A stretch of 64,000 nt of DNA, taken from Symbiodinium natans. Taxonomy: Eukaryota > Sar > Dinophyceae > Suessiales > Symbiodiniaceae. The notes beneath the pieces are model-generated. The model was given only the letters and a program-made list of their open reading frames with translations, was not told the origin of the DNA and ran no database searches. Below, piece after piece: positions 1 to 13,800 of the stretch. The translations under genes and the position numbers were made by a program. The stretch's first letter is position 1; every line of letters starts with the position of its first letter. Location of the stretch: assembly GCA_905221605.1 (NCBI GenBank), contig CAJNDS010002624.1, positions 221,501-285,500 of the forward strand, given 5' to 3'.

Positions 1-111
1 TTTAGGGTTTAGGGTTTAGGGTTTAGGGTTTAGGGTTTAGGGTTTAGGGTTTAGGGTTTAGGGTTTAGGGTTTAGGGTTTAGGGTTTAGGGTTTAGGGTT
101 TAGGGTTTAGG
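1..111 (+). repeat. (TTTAGGG)n array at the window edge
   Basis: Sixteen perfect plant/alveolate-type telomere units. The G-rich strand points into the window, the wrong direction for a left chromosome end, so this is an interstitial array. Confidence 0.95.
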
Positions 112-641
112 GGGTGTAGGGCCTAGGCTTGACCCCGCCCCAAGCCCTGTGCAGTTCACAGTGTGCCTAAGCGGCAAAGCCGCTATACAACCCCAAAAGC
201 CCAAAAGGTTTAGGGTGTAGGGTTTAGGGTTTAGGGTTTAGGGTTTAGGGTTTAGGGTTTAGGGTTTAGGGCTTAGGGTTTAGGGTTTGGGGTTTAGGGT
301 TTGGGGTGTAGGGTTTAGGGCTCTCTAAACTCTTTGGGAGCTTTCTCTCTTGAGATGCTGAGAACATACTGTGGACACACAAACCAAAACTTTCGACCCC
401 CAACCCCAACACTAAACCCTCAACTCCTAAACCACTGAAACGGAGTACTATAGGGGCCTTAATAGTTATAAACGGGCCATGAGGGAATACTATTGAAACC
501 CTAAACCCTAAACCCTAAACCCTACAGTATCCTACAAGTCCGGAAGCCCAGAACGCCCAACTCGCAACCTTGAGCCCAGGGGGGTTTTGCGCATCTTTTC
601 TTCTCGTCCCGGCGCTGAGGCGAAAGCTTCTTGCACCCCTA

Positions 642-1018
642 AACCCCAAGCCCTAAACCCTAAACCCTGAACCCCAAACCCTAAACCCTAAACCCTAAAC
701 CCTAAACCCTAAACCCTAAACCCTAAACCCTAAACCCTAAACCCCAAACCCTAAACCCTGAACCCCAAGCCCTAAACCCTGAACCCCAAACCCCAAACCC
801 TAAACGCTAAGCCCTAAACCCGAAACCCTAAACCCTAAACCCAAAACCCTAAACCCTAAACCCTAAACCCCAAACCCTAAACCCTGAACCCCAAGCCCTA
901 AACCCTGAACCCCAAACCCCAAACCCTAAACGCTAAGCCCTAAACCCGAAACCCTAGACCCTAAACCCTAAACCCTAAACCCTAAACCCTAAACCCCAAA
1001 CCCTAAACCCTAAACCTT
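642..1018 (-). repeat. (CCCTAAA)n array with variants
   Basis: About 375 bp of CCCTAAA with CCCTGAAC, CCCCAAAC and CGCTAAGC variants; a block of about 110 bp containing the variant order is itself duplicated (about 745-835 and 865-955). It ends 10 bp before the exon at 1028-1126. Confidence 0.9.
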
Positions 1019-1027
1019 GATTCCAGC

Positions 1028-1126
1028 TCAGCACAAGCTGGTGGCGTGGGCCCACTCCACGGCGCAGCAGACCACGGCGTAGCCGTGGCTGGCGCTCCCG
1101 TCCTTCACCTCGAGGAGCGGCGAGGC
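1028..1126 (-). CDS. Candidate terminal exon of the WD40 gene
   Basis: A GC3-rich frame of 32 codons containing SHGYAVVCCAVEWAHATSLC, ending in TGA at 1028. Phase 0 at its acceptor does not match the phase-1 end of 1889-1955. An alternative frame without a stop runs to AAG|GTTTAGGG, so the exact 3' end is uncertain. Confidence 0.45.
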   Translation of the reverse strand, partial: ASPLLEVKDGSASHGYAVVCCAVEWAHATSLC

Positions 1127-4100
1127 CTGGTCATCGGTGTAGGGTTTTAGGGTTTTAGGGTTTTAGGGTTTAGGGTTTAGGGTTTAGGGTTTAGGGTTTA
1201 GGGTTTAGGGTTTAGGGTTTTAGGGTTTAGGGTTTAGGGTTTAGGGTTTAGGGTTTAGGGTTTGGGGTTTGGGGCTTGGGGTTTGGGGTTTGGGGCTTGG
1301 GGTTTAGGGCTTAGGGTGGTTTAGGGTGGTTTAGAGGGTGTATAGGGATTTTAGGGTTTATGGGGGTTGGGAGTTTAGGGTGTTACCAGTAAGGTCTTGG
1401 GCAGGTGCCTTTTTCTTTGACGTGGGGTTAGGGTCTATGAGGGTTTGAGTTTAGGGCTTAGGGTTCGGATTCAGATCACGCAAGTGGCTCTACAAAACCT
1501 GGTTAGGAGCCAATGTGTCACCAAACCTACACCTAAACCCTACGTAAGCCCTACATAAACCGACCCCAAACCCTAAACCCCTCTCACACACCCTAAGCCC
1601 CTCAACCCCTAGACCCCTAAACCCCTGAGTCCCTAAACCCTAACCCCCCTGACACCCTAAATCCCTAAACCCTAAGCCCACACCCTAAAGCCCTCAAACC
1701 CTAACCCTTACTTGAGCCCTGAACCGCTAAAACCCTAAACCCCACAACCCCGAAACCCCAAACAATAAAACCCTGAACCCCTAAACCCCAAACCCTACTT
1801 TAAAAGCCCTAAGCCTTAAATCCTAAACCCTAAACCCTAAACCCTAAACCCTAAACCCTAAACCCGAAGCCCTACTGAAGCCCTAAACCCTCTGCCGCGG
1901 CCTCCGGATCTTCGACTCCAGGCTCCGTTTTCGCCTCCAAGCTCCAAACGCGGACCTTGCCAAACCCAGGGTTTAGGGTTTAGGGTTTAGGGTTTAGGGT
2001 TTAGGGTTTAGGGTTTAGGGTTTAGGGTTTAGGGTTTAGGGTTTAGGGTTTAGGGTTTAGGGTTTAGGGTTTAGGGTTTAGGGTTTAGGGGGTTTAGGGT
2101 TTAGGGTTTAGGGTTTAGGGTTTAGGGTTTAGGGTTTAGGGTTTAGGGTTTAGGGTTTAGGGTTTAGGGTTTAGGGTTTAGGGTTTAGGGTTTAGGGTTT
2201 AGGGCACAACCCTTTTCATAGTTCAAGGCAGAGCCGTGAAGGTTCAACCCCCTGAAAGGCTGGTAAACCCGAAACCTGGGGACGGCACCACCTGCATGGG
2301 GTTCAGGGCAGTGTTGGAGGTCTTGGGGGTGCTAGGAATTAGGGTAGTGTTAGGAGGTCTTGGGGCATTTGGGGTGTTGGGGCTTAGTCTGTTTAAGTCT
2401 GGGGGTTTGGGTCGGCTCGGCAGTGTGCCTTTAGGCTTTGGAGGCCCCGGCGGAGGCGTCGAGGCCAGCGGAGAGGAGCCAGAGGCAGGGCCAATCCTGC
2501 CAGGAGCATCCTTCCTATTGCTCCGACTTGACTAAACTGAACTTTGGAACCCTGACAAAAATTATAATTTTAGCTGCTTCTTAGGAATGAAAGTACCCAA
2601 AAGTTTTAAAATAGTTCCAAGCATCCATGAGCTGAACCTTTTTGTAGCCACAAAGCCGTAATTACGAAACAAGATGTTGCTTTCTTGTCTCTTTTGTCAT
2701 TGTAGTAGAGATGGTGGTAGCAGCTGTTGCTGCTGTTCTAGTTATGTGGGCGACAGCCCCGTTAGATTTGCTACTATCACTGCTAGCATTACTCTCATTA
2801 CCTGAAGTACTCTCCTTACTTTCATTCCTCTCGCGACTCTCACATATCCTATCATGGCAGTACTCTCTTTGCAACTCTGACAGGCACCGTGCGCCAGCAA
2901 AGGCCCCGGCTACAATGACCGAGCCCGGATCGTCACCAGCTCCTGCAGGAGATGTGCATGTGGAGGCATGGGTCTCTTTGAACGTTCAGGGTTTGGGGTT
3001 TGGGGTTGCCGGGTTTGGGGTTGCCGTTTTCCGGTTTGGGGTGTGGGGTTTGGGGTCTAAGGGGTTCTTGCTTCTTCGTCTTGGTGCCCGGTGCCCATCT
3101 GCCACTTCCTAAAAAAACTGAAAAAAAAACTCTAAAGCTGCAGGAGGGCCTGAACATTAAAGGAGGCTAAAGCAAGTTGACCTCTTGGGAACGGAGAGAG
3201 AACTCACTCGGGGAACACCTTCCCTGGCGCAATACCGCAGGGCTTATGATGCGAGGCCGCACGCTCCGGCGTTAAAAGACTGGCAAACTCAACTCCTGCT
3301 AAAGGCCCCCCAAACCCTAAACCCTAAACCCTAAACCCTCAACCCTGAACCCTGAACCCTAAACCCTAAACCCTAAACCCTAAACCCTAAACCCTAAACC
3401 CTAAACCCTAAACCCTAAACCCTAAACCGGCTTGGGACCCCTTGGCTAAGTTCAGGGCTTCTTTCGGAGTGCACGCCTGGCCCAGGTAGGCGCCGCAGAG
3501 CCACGCCCGCGATGTCCTGGCTCCGAGAGAGAGAAGCCGGAACATGCACTGTAGGGTTTAGGGTTTAGGGTTTAGGGTTTAGGGTTTAGGGTTTAGGGTT
3601 TAGGGTTTAGGGTTTAGGGTTTAGGGTTTAGGGTTTAGGGTTTAGGGTTTAGGGTTTAGGGTTTCGGCCCCTCAGGCTCTCGTCCCTCCTGATCTCGGGG
3701 ATGCCTTCACTACCTTAGGGCTGTAATGAATAGGGGGCGGGGGGGGGGAATAAGGTACGGGACTCAACCCCCAACACTGAATTTCAGGCCCGCGTCGGAG
3801 CCGGGAATGTCTTCGCACGTTGACCCTCCAGGTTGTTAGGGGTGTAAGGGTTATAGGGCTTAGGGACCTTAGAACAGGCCTCACTTGGGCATGCGAGCGT
3901 GCAATCTCCGAGGCTCTGCAGGCCCCTTACAAGCATGACATCTGAGCAGCAAACTTCAACTCAACCATTCTCCAAGGGCTCCCGACATCCTAAGACCCAA
4001 ACCCTTTCGGGTTTAGGGTTGGAGGTTTTAAGGCTTAGGGTGTCCCTGAGAATGACGAAAATAGCTGCCATCAGAAGACATGCCAGTGCCGCCCACAGAC

Positions 4101-4684
4101 ACACCTCAGATTGCGTCGGGAAAGCCAACTTGTCCAGATGCTCTGCTAAGAACTCGTGAGGGCATCCGACAATCATGAAAATCCCACAGGAATCCTACCT
4201 GAGATGCTGTGCTATGCCATGTCTCTTCCCTAAACCCTAAACTCTAAACCCTAAACCCTAAACCCTCCACCTCAAGACGCTTTGCGGACGCGCGGCCGCG
4301 CTCGCTCTGACGCAGACGCTGAGGCATCGGGAGCCCCCCGGCTCCAGGGACACCTGGGAAGCGCCATAGCCAGGGCAGCTCAAGGTGCATGAGCCCAGCA
4401 TGCAATTGGGGCTTGGGATTTGGGGTTTAGGGTTTAGGGTTTAGGGTTTAGGGTTTAGGGCTTAGCCCTCAACCCCAAGCGCTAAACCTCAGCTCTTCTT
4501 GGGTTCAGGGCTTCTGCCTTCAGGCTTCCAGGAGCTGCACTCGAGAGAGACTGTCACGCAGCAGAAGAACAGCGAGTGTTTGGGGTCCCTAAAACACGGG
4601 GGATGAAGTTAACCCCAACATGTCTAAGGGATACCGATCTATCGTTCTGTGTATATATCTATACATATATACAAATACTTGCTC

Positions 4685-4718
<34 letters not shown>

Positions 4719-7030
4719 CTATCTATCTATACATGTATGCAAACAAAAACCAGATGACACCCCAAGACCACGATAAATACGGACTTTATGCCCATCATGT
4801 GGCTTTCATATGGGTCCTTTGTATTGGGCGTTAAGGGAACAAAAAAAACCTACTACAGAACGCACGACGCCCAAACCCTTCACCCCGAACCCAAACCCTG
4901 AACCGGACACCCCAAACCCTAAACCCCAAGAACCCTAAACCCCAAGAACCCTAAACCCTAAACCCCAAACCCTAAACCCCAAGCCCTAAACCCTAAACCC
5001 CAAGACCAAACCTGAACTGAGGTCCGCGGCTGCCTCCACCTGTCCCTCGTGCCCCGGAAGCGTCCACAGCGCCTCCACCCGCGGGAAAAGGGTTTAGGGT
5101 TTGTAGGGTGTAGGGTGTAGGGTGTAGGGTTTAGGGCTTAGGGTTTAGGTTTAGGGATTTTAGCGTTTAAGGTTTTTAGGGTTTAGAGTTTGTAGGGTTT
5201 AGGGGTTATAGAGTTTAGGGTTGGGGGTTTAGGGGTTTGGGGTTTAGGGTGCAAGGGCTTCCGGAGTGGATTCAGGGTTGACTCTTTCGGGTTTGGGGCT
5301 TTCGCCTGTGGAGGGGCAGCAGGGCTGCTCTGGGCGATGAATGTGCTTGTGAGAAGGCGTGGGCTCGGATTCGCAAAGCAACCCATCCCAATCCCCAAAG
5401 CCCAACCCCCCCGACAGGCAATTTCGGGCATTTAGGGTTTTAGGGCTAGTCCTAAACCCTAAACCCTAAACTCTCAAAACCTCAAGACTTGCCTCAAGAT
5501 GCCCTCGTGCCCCGAAGCGCAATTTGCTTGCACATGCCCTGGCCCCCTTAAACTCTGAACCATAAACCCTAAATCCGCGGTGTTTTTCAAGTTGATAAAC
5601 CCTAAACCCTAAACCCTAAACCCTAAACCCTAAACCCTAAACCCTAAACCCTAAACCCTAAACCCTAAACCCTAAACCCTAAACCCTAAACCCTAAACCC
5701 AAACCGGGAGATTCGGGATTTTGCAGTTTAGAGGCCCATGAAGCCCTTAAGGCCCTTGAACCCCGCAACCGCACGCCTCCCGAAGTCCGAGGTCCCAGAG
5801 CGTGACATGGCCCTCTCCTGAGGAGCTTTCAAGTTGCAAGGGTTTAGGCCTTAGGGCTTCGGGCTTAGGGCTTATAAGCCCTGTAGGGTTTAGGGTTCAG
5901 AGTTTAGGGTTCAGGGTTCAGGGTTCAGGGTTTAGGGTTCAGGGTTTAGGGTTTAGGGTTTAGGGTTTAGGGTTTAGGGTTTAGGGTTTAGGGTCTAGGG
6001 TCTAGGGCCCTGCTTTACAGGACGGTTTGTAACAAGGCCTGCACGGTCATAGCTGGACAAGCTCATGCTCGGGCCCTGGGGGTGTTTTTTTTTGTCAAGA
6101 AGAGTTCCTGTCACGTGGAAAGACTTGTGACTTGGCATGTTCCCCCTTCTACTAGCAGTCCTTCATGGGCAAAATAGTAGGGGGTACTATAGTTCCTACT
6201 AAGGACTGTTCGTTTCAGGGGGAACATCCCAACTTATGATGGTACAGCTTCTTGGGTGTGAGCTCTCGCGACGTAGAACCAGGATTGCGAACCCAAAGAT
6301 AGCTGATTTCATGCGGCGAGCCGCGCTCACCAAGTCTTATGCATGTTGTACATCTTGCCAGGGGTCCAACCTCCATGACTCTACCGTGTCTGCGTGGAAA
6401 GCGGTGGTGCAGGTGGACTGAGACCATTGGTAGCTCTGCCATCATGCTAAGCTTAATCTTGTAAACCCTAAACCCTAAGCCCAAAACCCCAAAACCCTAA
6501 AAGCCCTAAACCCTAAGCCCTAAACCCTAAATCCTAAAACCCCCCCGAAAGCCCAGTCAACTTCACAGCACCAGCCGAGAGACTGGATCCTGATAGAGCC
6601 TCAGGGCCAGAGGAGCTTCAAACCGGGTCAGGGTTGAGAGATCAGGGTTTCTAGGTGATGGGGTTCAGGCCCTAAGCCCTAAGCCCTAAGCCCTAAACCC
6701 TAAACCCTACACCCTGGCTACTGGGATGCTCCCCCTTGTACTGACAGTCCTGAATAGGGATTATACGTAGTACCCCCTATGATAATGCCTATTAAGGACT
6801 GTTAGCATAAGGGGGAACATCCCAAGTTCATGGGTTACAGGGTTCAGGCCCTAAACCCTAAACCCTAAACCCTAAATCCTAAACCCTAAACCCTGTAGGG
6901 TTCCCTTAGGCAGCGGAGGCCGGTTCAAAGCGAAAGGCACGGCTCCACCGCGCCCGTGGGTGCCAATTTCCGCCCTAACCCTACGGGCTTAAGGTTGAGG
7001 GTTGAGGCTTGAGGCTTGAGGCTTGAGGCT

Positions 7031-7089
<59 letters not shown>

Positions 7090-7785
7090 AGTTTGAGGGT
7101 TGAGGGTTGAGGCCTGAGGGTTGAGGGCTGACGGTTTAGGGTTGAGGGTTTAGGGTTTAGGGTTTAGGGTAGACCTAAGCGCCCTAAATCATAGACGCTA
7201 GGGGCCCCAAACTTTGAAGGGGGCTAGGCGGAAGAACGTGCTCACAACGAGTCGTGGCATTGGGCTGGCCAAGGTTCAGGACGTCATCCCTTTGAAACGA
7301 AAAGCAGAAGAAAGGATAGCAGAGTCCCTAAACCCTGAACCCTAAACCCTAAACCCTAAACCCGAATCCTGCGCTGCCGAAGGCAGGGAGCGCGGCCAGC
7401 GTGCCAATCCACGTCGCAGCTGCTCACGGTGCCAGGGCCCCCAGGAAAGTCCTCTCCGGGGTTTCAGGGAAAGTTTTAGGGTTTAGGGTTTAGGGTTTAG
7501 GGTTTCAGGGTTTTAGGGTTTTAGGGTTTTTGGGTTTTTGGGTTTTAGGGCTTTAGGGTTTTAGGGTTTTAGGGTTTTAGGGCTTTAGGGCTTTAGGGCT
7601 TTAGGGTTTAGGGTTGTAGGGTTTTAGGGTTTGAGGGTTTCAGGGTTTTAGGGTTTTAGGGTTTTTGGGTTTTTGGGTTTTAGGGTTTTAGGGTTTTAGG
7701 GCTTGAGGGTGCGTTTTGGGGTTTTGTGGTCGTGTGCCCGCAGGGATGGGGGAACCCGGGTTTGAGTTGTTGTTTGTTTTTTTTT

Positions 7786-7816
<31 letters not shown>

Positions 7817-10800
7817 GGGGACAAAGGGGAATCTTGAACCCGGGGAACAAAGGGGAATTTTGAACCCGAAGCGCTCGACACTGAACCCTAAAACTCTGCC
7901 CCGAAAGCCAGTAGACTCGAATCTCCTTTTTGCAAGGGTAAGCATTCCAGGTAGCTGGGCTGTTCAGGCAAACACCAGAACCCTCAAACCCAGGCCAAAC
8001 TCAAAATGCAAACAAAACCCCAAAACTCTGAACCGAACCCGGTTTCGGGCGGTTTAGGTTTAGGGTTGAGGGTCTAGGGTCTAGGGTCTAGGGTCTAGGG
8101 TTTAGGGTCTAGGGTTTAGGGTTTAGGGTTTAGGGTTTAGGGTTTAGGGTTTAGGGTTTAGGGTTTAGGGTTTAGGGTTTAGGGTTTAGGGCGAACCTTC
8201 AATCCTGAACCCCCCTCCTTGCCAGCCCTTAGCTTGTCGAAGTGCCAGAGTCGAAGGCCCTCCAGCAGGCCCGCGCTGAGAAACTGCCTCCGGCGTGGTA
8301 GGGTTTAGGGTTCAGGGTTCAGGGTTCAGGGTTCAGGGTTTAGGGTTTAGGGTTTAGGGTTTAGGGTTAGGGGTTAGGGTTTAGGGTTTAGGGTTTAGGG
8401 TTTAGGGTTTAGGGTTTAGGGTTTAGGGTTTAGGGTTTAGGGTTTAGGGTTTAGGGTTTAGGGTTTAGGGTTTAGGGTTTAGGGTTTAGGGCTCAGGGTT
8501 TAGAGTTTAGGTTTCGGGTCGCGGTTTACTGCGAACTCCTGGTAAAGATAGCTGTACTAAGAATCATCCTAGTACAAGTGAATACCCTCAACCCTAAACC
8601 CTAAACCCTCAACCTAAACCCTAAGCCCTAAACCCTAAACCCCAAACCCTAAACTGAAGTAAGCCCGGAAGCAACAGGTACTCTGGCCTGGCCTGGTCTC
8701 CCAGTGCACTTGCAAGCAGCAGACGGCGCTGCCGTGCGCCCGGCAAATTCGGGAGCTGGCCGGAGGTGGGTGAGGGGGGTGGGGGGCGGGTTTAGGGTTT
8801 AGGGTTTAGAGTTTTTAGGGTTTAGGGTTTAGGGTTGAGGGTTTGGGATGAAGGGTTTAGGGTTCTGGGTTTTTGAGTTAAGGGCTTAGGGTTCAGGGTT
8901 TAGGATTTAGGTAGACCTCAGGCTTCAGAAGTTAAGTTTAGTTAATTTGCTTCTGATGCTTACCCCCAAACGAACTAATATGGAGTTTTAGTCCCCCCCA
9001 AACAACATGGATCACGATCACATGACGATGACAGGGTCCTGGGTGGTCCAACCAAAAGCCCGAATCGGCCTCATGCCTTGAACCCTGAATATCCCAAGAT
9101 CTTGGGATTTTAGGGTTTAGGGTTTAGGGTTTAGGGTTTAGAGTTTACGGTTTAGGGTTTAGGGTTTAGGGTTTAGGGTTTAGGGTTTAGGGGTTTGGTT
9201 GGGATTTTAGGGTTTAGGGTTTGGGTCTTTGCAAGTAGGGCTTGGTTTAGGGGTTTAGAGCTTTAGGGGTTTAGGGGGTGCACGTGGGTTCTTATTCAGG
9301 GCTTTAGGTGTCTCACCTGCCCGTCGGCAAATCCCACAGGCGGATGGTTCTGTCCCGGCAGGCGCTCAGCGCCCTCTTTGGCCAGGAGACCCGGACGACA
9401 TCCTCGGCTCAGGGTTGCATGTGAGGGCTTGAGAGTTCGAGAGCCTCAGGCTTTGAGGATCCCGAAACCCTGAACCCCAAACCCTAAACCCTAAACCCCA
9501 AACCCTAAACCCTAAACCCCAAACCCTAAACCCTCAACCCTAAGGCCTTCAGAAGGGTCCCAGTTGCCACGCAGCTCTTGTGGCCCCGGAAAACCCGCGG
9601 CTTCGCCGCCGAGTCGAGGCTCCACAACCTCAGAGGCTCTCAGAACCCATACATTTTAGGGTTTAGGGTTTAGGGTTTAGGGTTTAGGGTTTAGGGTTTA
9701 GGGTTTAGGGTTTAGGGTTTAGGGTTTAGGGTTTAGGGTTTCGGGTTTGGGGTTTGGGGTTATGGGTTCAGGGGTCTAGGCATTCAGGGCGTGCAGTGCT
9801 GAGCCCTCCCCATAAGCCCCATAAACCCGCAAGCCCTACAAACCCTACAAGCCCTACAAACCCCGTACCCCCTTAAAAGCTGTAACCCTATAAGCCCTGC
9901 GAGCCCTATAAACCCAACAAGCACCAGACCCTCGACCCCCCAAGCCTTACAAACCTTAATTCCTAAATAGCCTCTATAAAACCTATAAACCCTGCAACCC
10001 CGTAAACCCCATAACCCTAAAGCCTGTAACCCTAAAACCCCATAAGCCCAAGCCCGAAACCCTCAACCCTAAACCCTAAACCCGAAACCCTAAACCCTAA
10101 ACCCGAAACCCTCAACCCTCAACCCTCAACCCTAAACCCGAAACCCTAAACCCGAAACCCCTACAAGCCCGAGAGGCATCAAGCATCCCAAGGAGGTTCC
10201 AACCAGCACGGAGCCTGGCACTGCGGACCCTGCCTTTGGGGTTTAGGGTTTAGGGTTTAGGGATTAGGGATTCGGGTTTAGGGATTAGGGATTAGGGTTT
10301 AGAATTTGGGGTTGAAGGATGAGGGTTCAGGGTTTTGGGCTTATAGGGCATAGGGCAGCCAAAATTTTGGGGGTTGGGGGTCGAGTGTTTGGTTCAGACA
10401 CGTAACTGCTGGACCGGGGGTTTAGGGAAATTGCTAGATAAACTCCCCAACTTCTAACCAGCAGAAACCCTAACCCTAAACCCTAAACCCTAAACCCTAA
10501 ACCCTAAACCCTAAACCCTAAACCCTAAATCCTGCAGGGCTTAACCAGTATGAAACACGAAGCCTTACGACACGTAGTGCCGCGTACCCTGCAGACCTCA
10601 ACAAGTCGGGCTTTGCACCTCCACTCTTTTACATGTCAGGGTTTAGGGTTTAGCGTTTAGGGTTTTTGGTTCCGTTAAATTTTAGGGTTTAGGGTTTGGG
10701 TCAGGGTTTAGGGTTTGGGGTTCAGGGTTGAGGGTTTGGGTTTAGGGTTTAGGGTTCAGGCGGTTCAGGCGGTTCAGGGGGTTCAGGGGGTTCAGGGGGT

Positions 10801-13800
10801 TCAGGGGGTTTAGAGGCTTTAGAGGCTTTAGAGGCTTTAGAGGGTTTAGAGGGTTTAGAGGGTTGAGGGGTTTTCGGGTATGGGGTTTAGGGTTAAGGGT
10901 TAGGGCTTAGAGTTTCGAGTCTGAATCTCAGACTGCATTCTCCGCCCCAACGAGCCCTGGCTAGTTCTCTGAGCTATGGTGCCTTGGTTTGGCGGGGCCG
11001 CGTGCTTACCTAAGCCCTAAACTCAGAAATCCTCAGCCGTCACTAAACCCTAAACCCTAAACCCTGAACCCTGAACCCTGAACCCTGAACCCTAAACCCT
11101 ACATCAAGGCACCTCGGGCCCAGTCCACGGCCACCGCCTCCTTGGCGCGGACGCCCGCAGCGCCCAGGTCCGTGTCCTTCCGTGTTTAGGGTTTAGGGTT
11201 TAGGGTTTAGGGTTTAGGGTTTAGGGTTTAGGGTTTAGGGTTTAGGGTTTAGGGTTTAGGGTTTAGGGTTTAGAGTTTCGGGTTTAGGGTTTGGGGTTTG
11301 GGGTTTGGGGTTTGGGGTTTGGGGTTTGGGGTTTGGGGTTTGGGGTTTGGGGTTCAGAAAGAAGTCCATGCAGCTAAGGATAGCATGGTAATCTGCGGTT
11401 GCATAACGATATGCTCATTCGCGGCGGCACAGCGAAACCTTGGGTTAAGCTGAACCCGCAAGCGCCGCAAGGCCTGAAACGGCCATTGTTCTCGTAAACT
11501 ACAAAGGCCAGCCAGGAGCCCGGCTGCACGTGCAAACTCCGAAATTCACAGGGGTTTGGGGGTTTGGGTCTTAATTCGGGTGGAGGTTGCCATCAGAGGT
11601 TTGAGGCGATTGTGGCAGAGTTGCAGGTTTGGGGCTTAGGGTTGAGGGTTTTGGGAGGGTGTCGAGACGAGTGAGTGTCGTCCTTTGGTGAGAACCAAAG
11701 ATTGGTGCGGGGGCGCTATAAACAAGCCCAACACATCCCTAAACCCTAAGCCCTAAACGTTAAACCCCTACTTAAACCCGAAACCCCACACCTTACACCC
11801 TTACACCCTCGCACCAGAACGCGCAAAGTTCGCAAGGCCAGGCCACCTGCAGAATGCGCAGCAGATGCAGCGCCGGCCCCGAAGAGGAGGGGCCCCAGAG
11901 GTAGAGGGTACCATCCTGCATCGGTGTCTAGGGTATAGGGTTGAGGGTTTAGGGTTAAGGGTTAAGGGTTAAGGGTTAAGGGTTTAGGGTTTAGGGTTTA
12001 GGGTTTAGGGTTTAGGGTTTAGGGTTTAGGGTTTAGGACTCGAGGCAAGTTTAGGTCGAGGGTGTAGGGTTCCCAAACCCTATAGACCCGTTCGTGGGTT
12101 CTTGGGGTCTGGAGCTGGGGGTTTGGGGGTTGGGGTTTGGGCCTTAGGGTGACCCCAAAACCCAAAATAATTTCCCATACTCGTCAAGATGATAGTCACA
12201 CCCTAAACCCCAAACCCTAAACGACAAACCCCCAAACCTAAAAACCCTATGAACCACAAACCCTATATTATAGGGCCCTGTAAACCCTATAAACCCTATA
12301 CACCCTAAACCACTAAACCCTAAACCCATCTTACTCAAGGCACGGGAGCTGCCAGGTGCCCAATGTGAAGTCTTCGGGCCCCTAAACCCCAAACCCTGAA
12401 CCCTAAACCCTAAGCCCTAAACCGTGGCCTTCCTCCGTCCCATGCGCCCGAACACGCAGGTTCTGGTTTAGGGTTTAGGGTTTAGGGTTTAGGGTTTAGG
12501 GTTTAGGGTTTAGGGTTTAGGGTTTAGGGTTTAGGGTTTAGGGTTTAGGGTTTAGGGTTTAGGGTTTAGGGTTTAGGGTTAGGGTGAGGGGTTAGGGGTT
12601 AGGGTTAAGGGTGTAGGGTTTAGGGTTAGGGGGTTTAGGTTAGGGTTTAGGGTTTAGGGTTAGGGTTTTAGGGTTTGGGTTCAGGGTTAGGTTAGGTTTA
12701 GGGTTTAGGGTTTAGGGTTTAGGGTTTAGGGTTTAGGGTTTAGGGTTTAGGGTTTAGGGTTTAGGGTTTAGGGTTTAGGGTTTAGGCCTCCAAGCAGCAG
12801 AGTAGGCGGGAGGTGTCCCAGTCGACGAGAAGGCACCTCAACTGCCCAGAGTCTTGGGTTTAGGAAGCTTGGGTTACCCTAAACCCTAGCCCTAAACCCT
12901 AAACCCTAAACCCTATAAACACATAAAAAGGATCTTAAGGCCTTGCATCTTAGTCTTCTTCGCGCTTGGAGAGGGCCCGGGCCATAGCTGTACAGTGCTA
13001 CTCCTGTGACCGGGCCTCTTCTTCAAAAGGGGCTGAGGGTTCAGCGTGTAGGGTTTAGGGCTTCAGGTTTAGGGTTTAGGGTTTAGGGTTTAGGGTTCAG
13101 GGTTCAGGGTTTAGGGTTCAGGGTTCAGGGTAGCTACGGCTTGTGGTTTCAGGGTTTGGGGGTGGGGCGGCTCAGGCCTCTGGCTCCCTGCTCTCACTTA
13201 CCGTTGGTTCCGGATAGGTCTGGGTGCGATGAGTTGAACACAAAGGTCCAGTCACCAAAGTCCCAAGGCATGACGTTTAGGGTTTAGGGTTTAGGGTTTG
13301 GGGTTTGGGGTTTGGGGTTTGGGGTTTAGGGTTTAGGGTTTAGGGTTTAGGGTTCAGGGTTTTGGGTTTAGGGTTTAGGGTTTGGGGTTTAGGGTTTTAG
13401 GGTTTTCGGGCTTAGGGTTCAGGGTTTGGGATTTAGGGCTGAGGGCTTTTCGGGCCACTTGGCAGACCCACAAAGCCATTAGAGGTTTCAAGCCCCGAAG
13501 AACAACCCTAAACCCCCAAACCCTGAACCCTAAATCCCCAAACCCTGAACCCTAAACCCTAAACCCTAAACCCTAAACCCAAACCCCTAACCCCTAAACC
13601 CTGAACCCTAAACCCTAAACCCTAAACCCTGGCAATAGAGCCGCCGCGGGCACATCGGGGTCTGCGGCTGGCAGAGGGAGCAGCGCAGTCCTCGGGTGCT
13701 GATGGGGGAGAAGCAGCGCGTTTCAGGCTTTGGGGCTCAGGGTTTAGGGTTTAGGGCTAGGGTTTAGGGCTAGGGTTTAGGGTTTAGGGTTTAGGGTCTA

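Noticed and set aside
1-111. True chromosome end at the left edge
   Set aside because: The array reads TTTAGGG into the window; a left chromosome end should read CCCTAAA. The same arrays recur throughout the window.
2236-3157. Overlapping small open frames on both strands
   Set aside because: Their composition follows the repeats, no frame is preferred, and they lie inside a WD40-gene intron.
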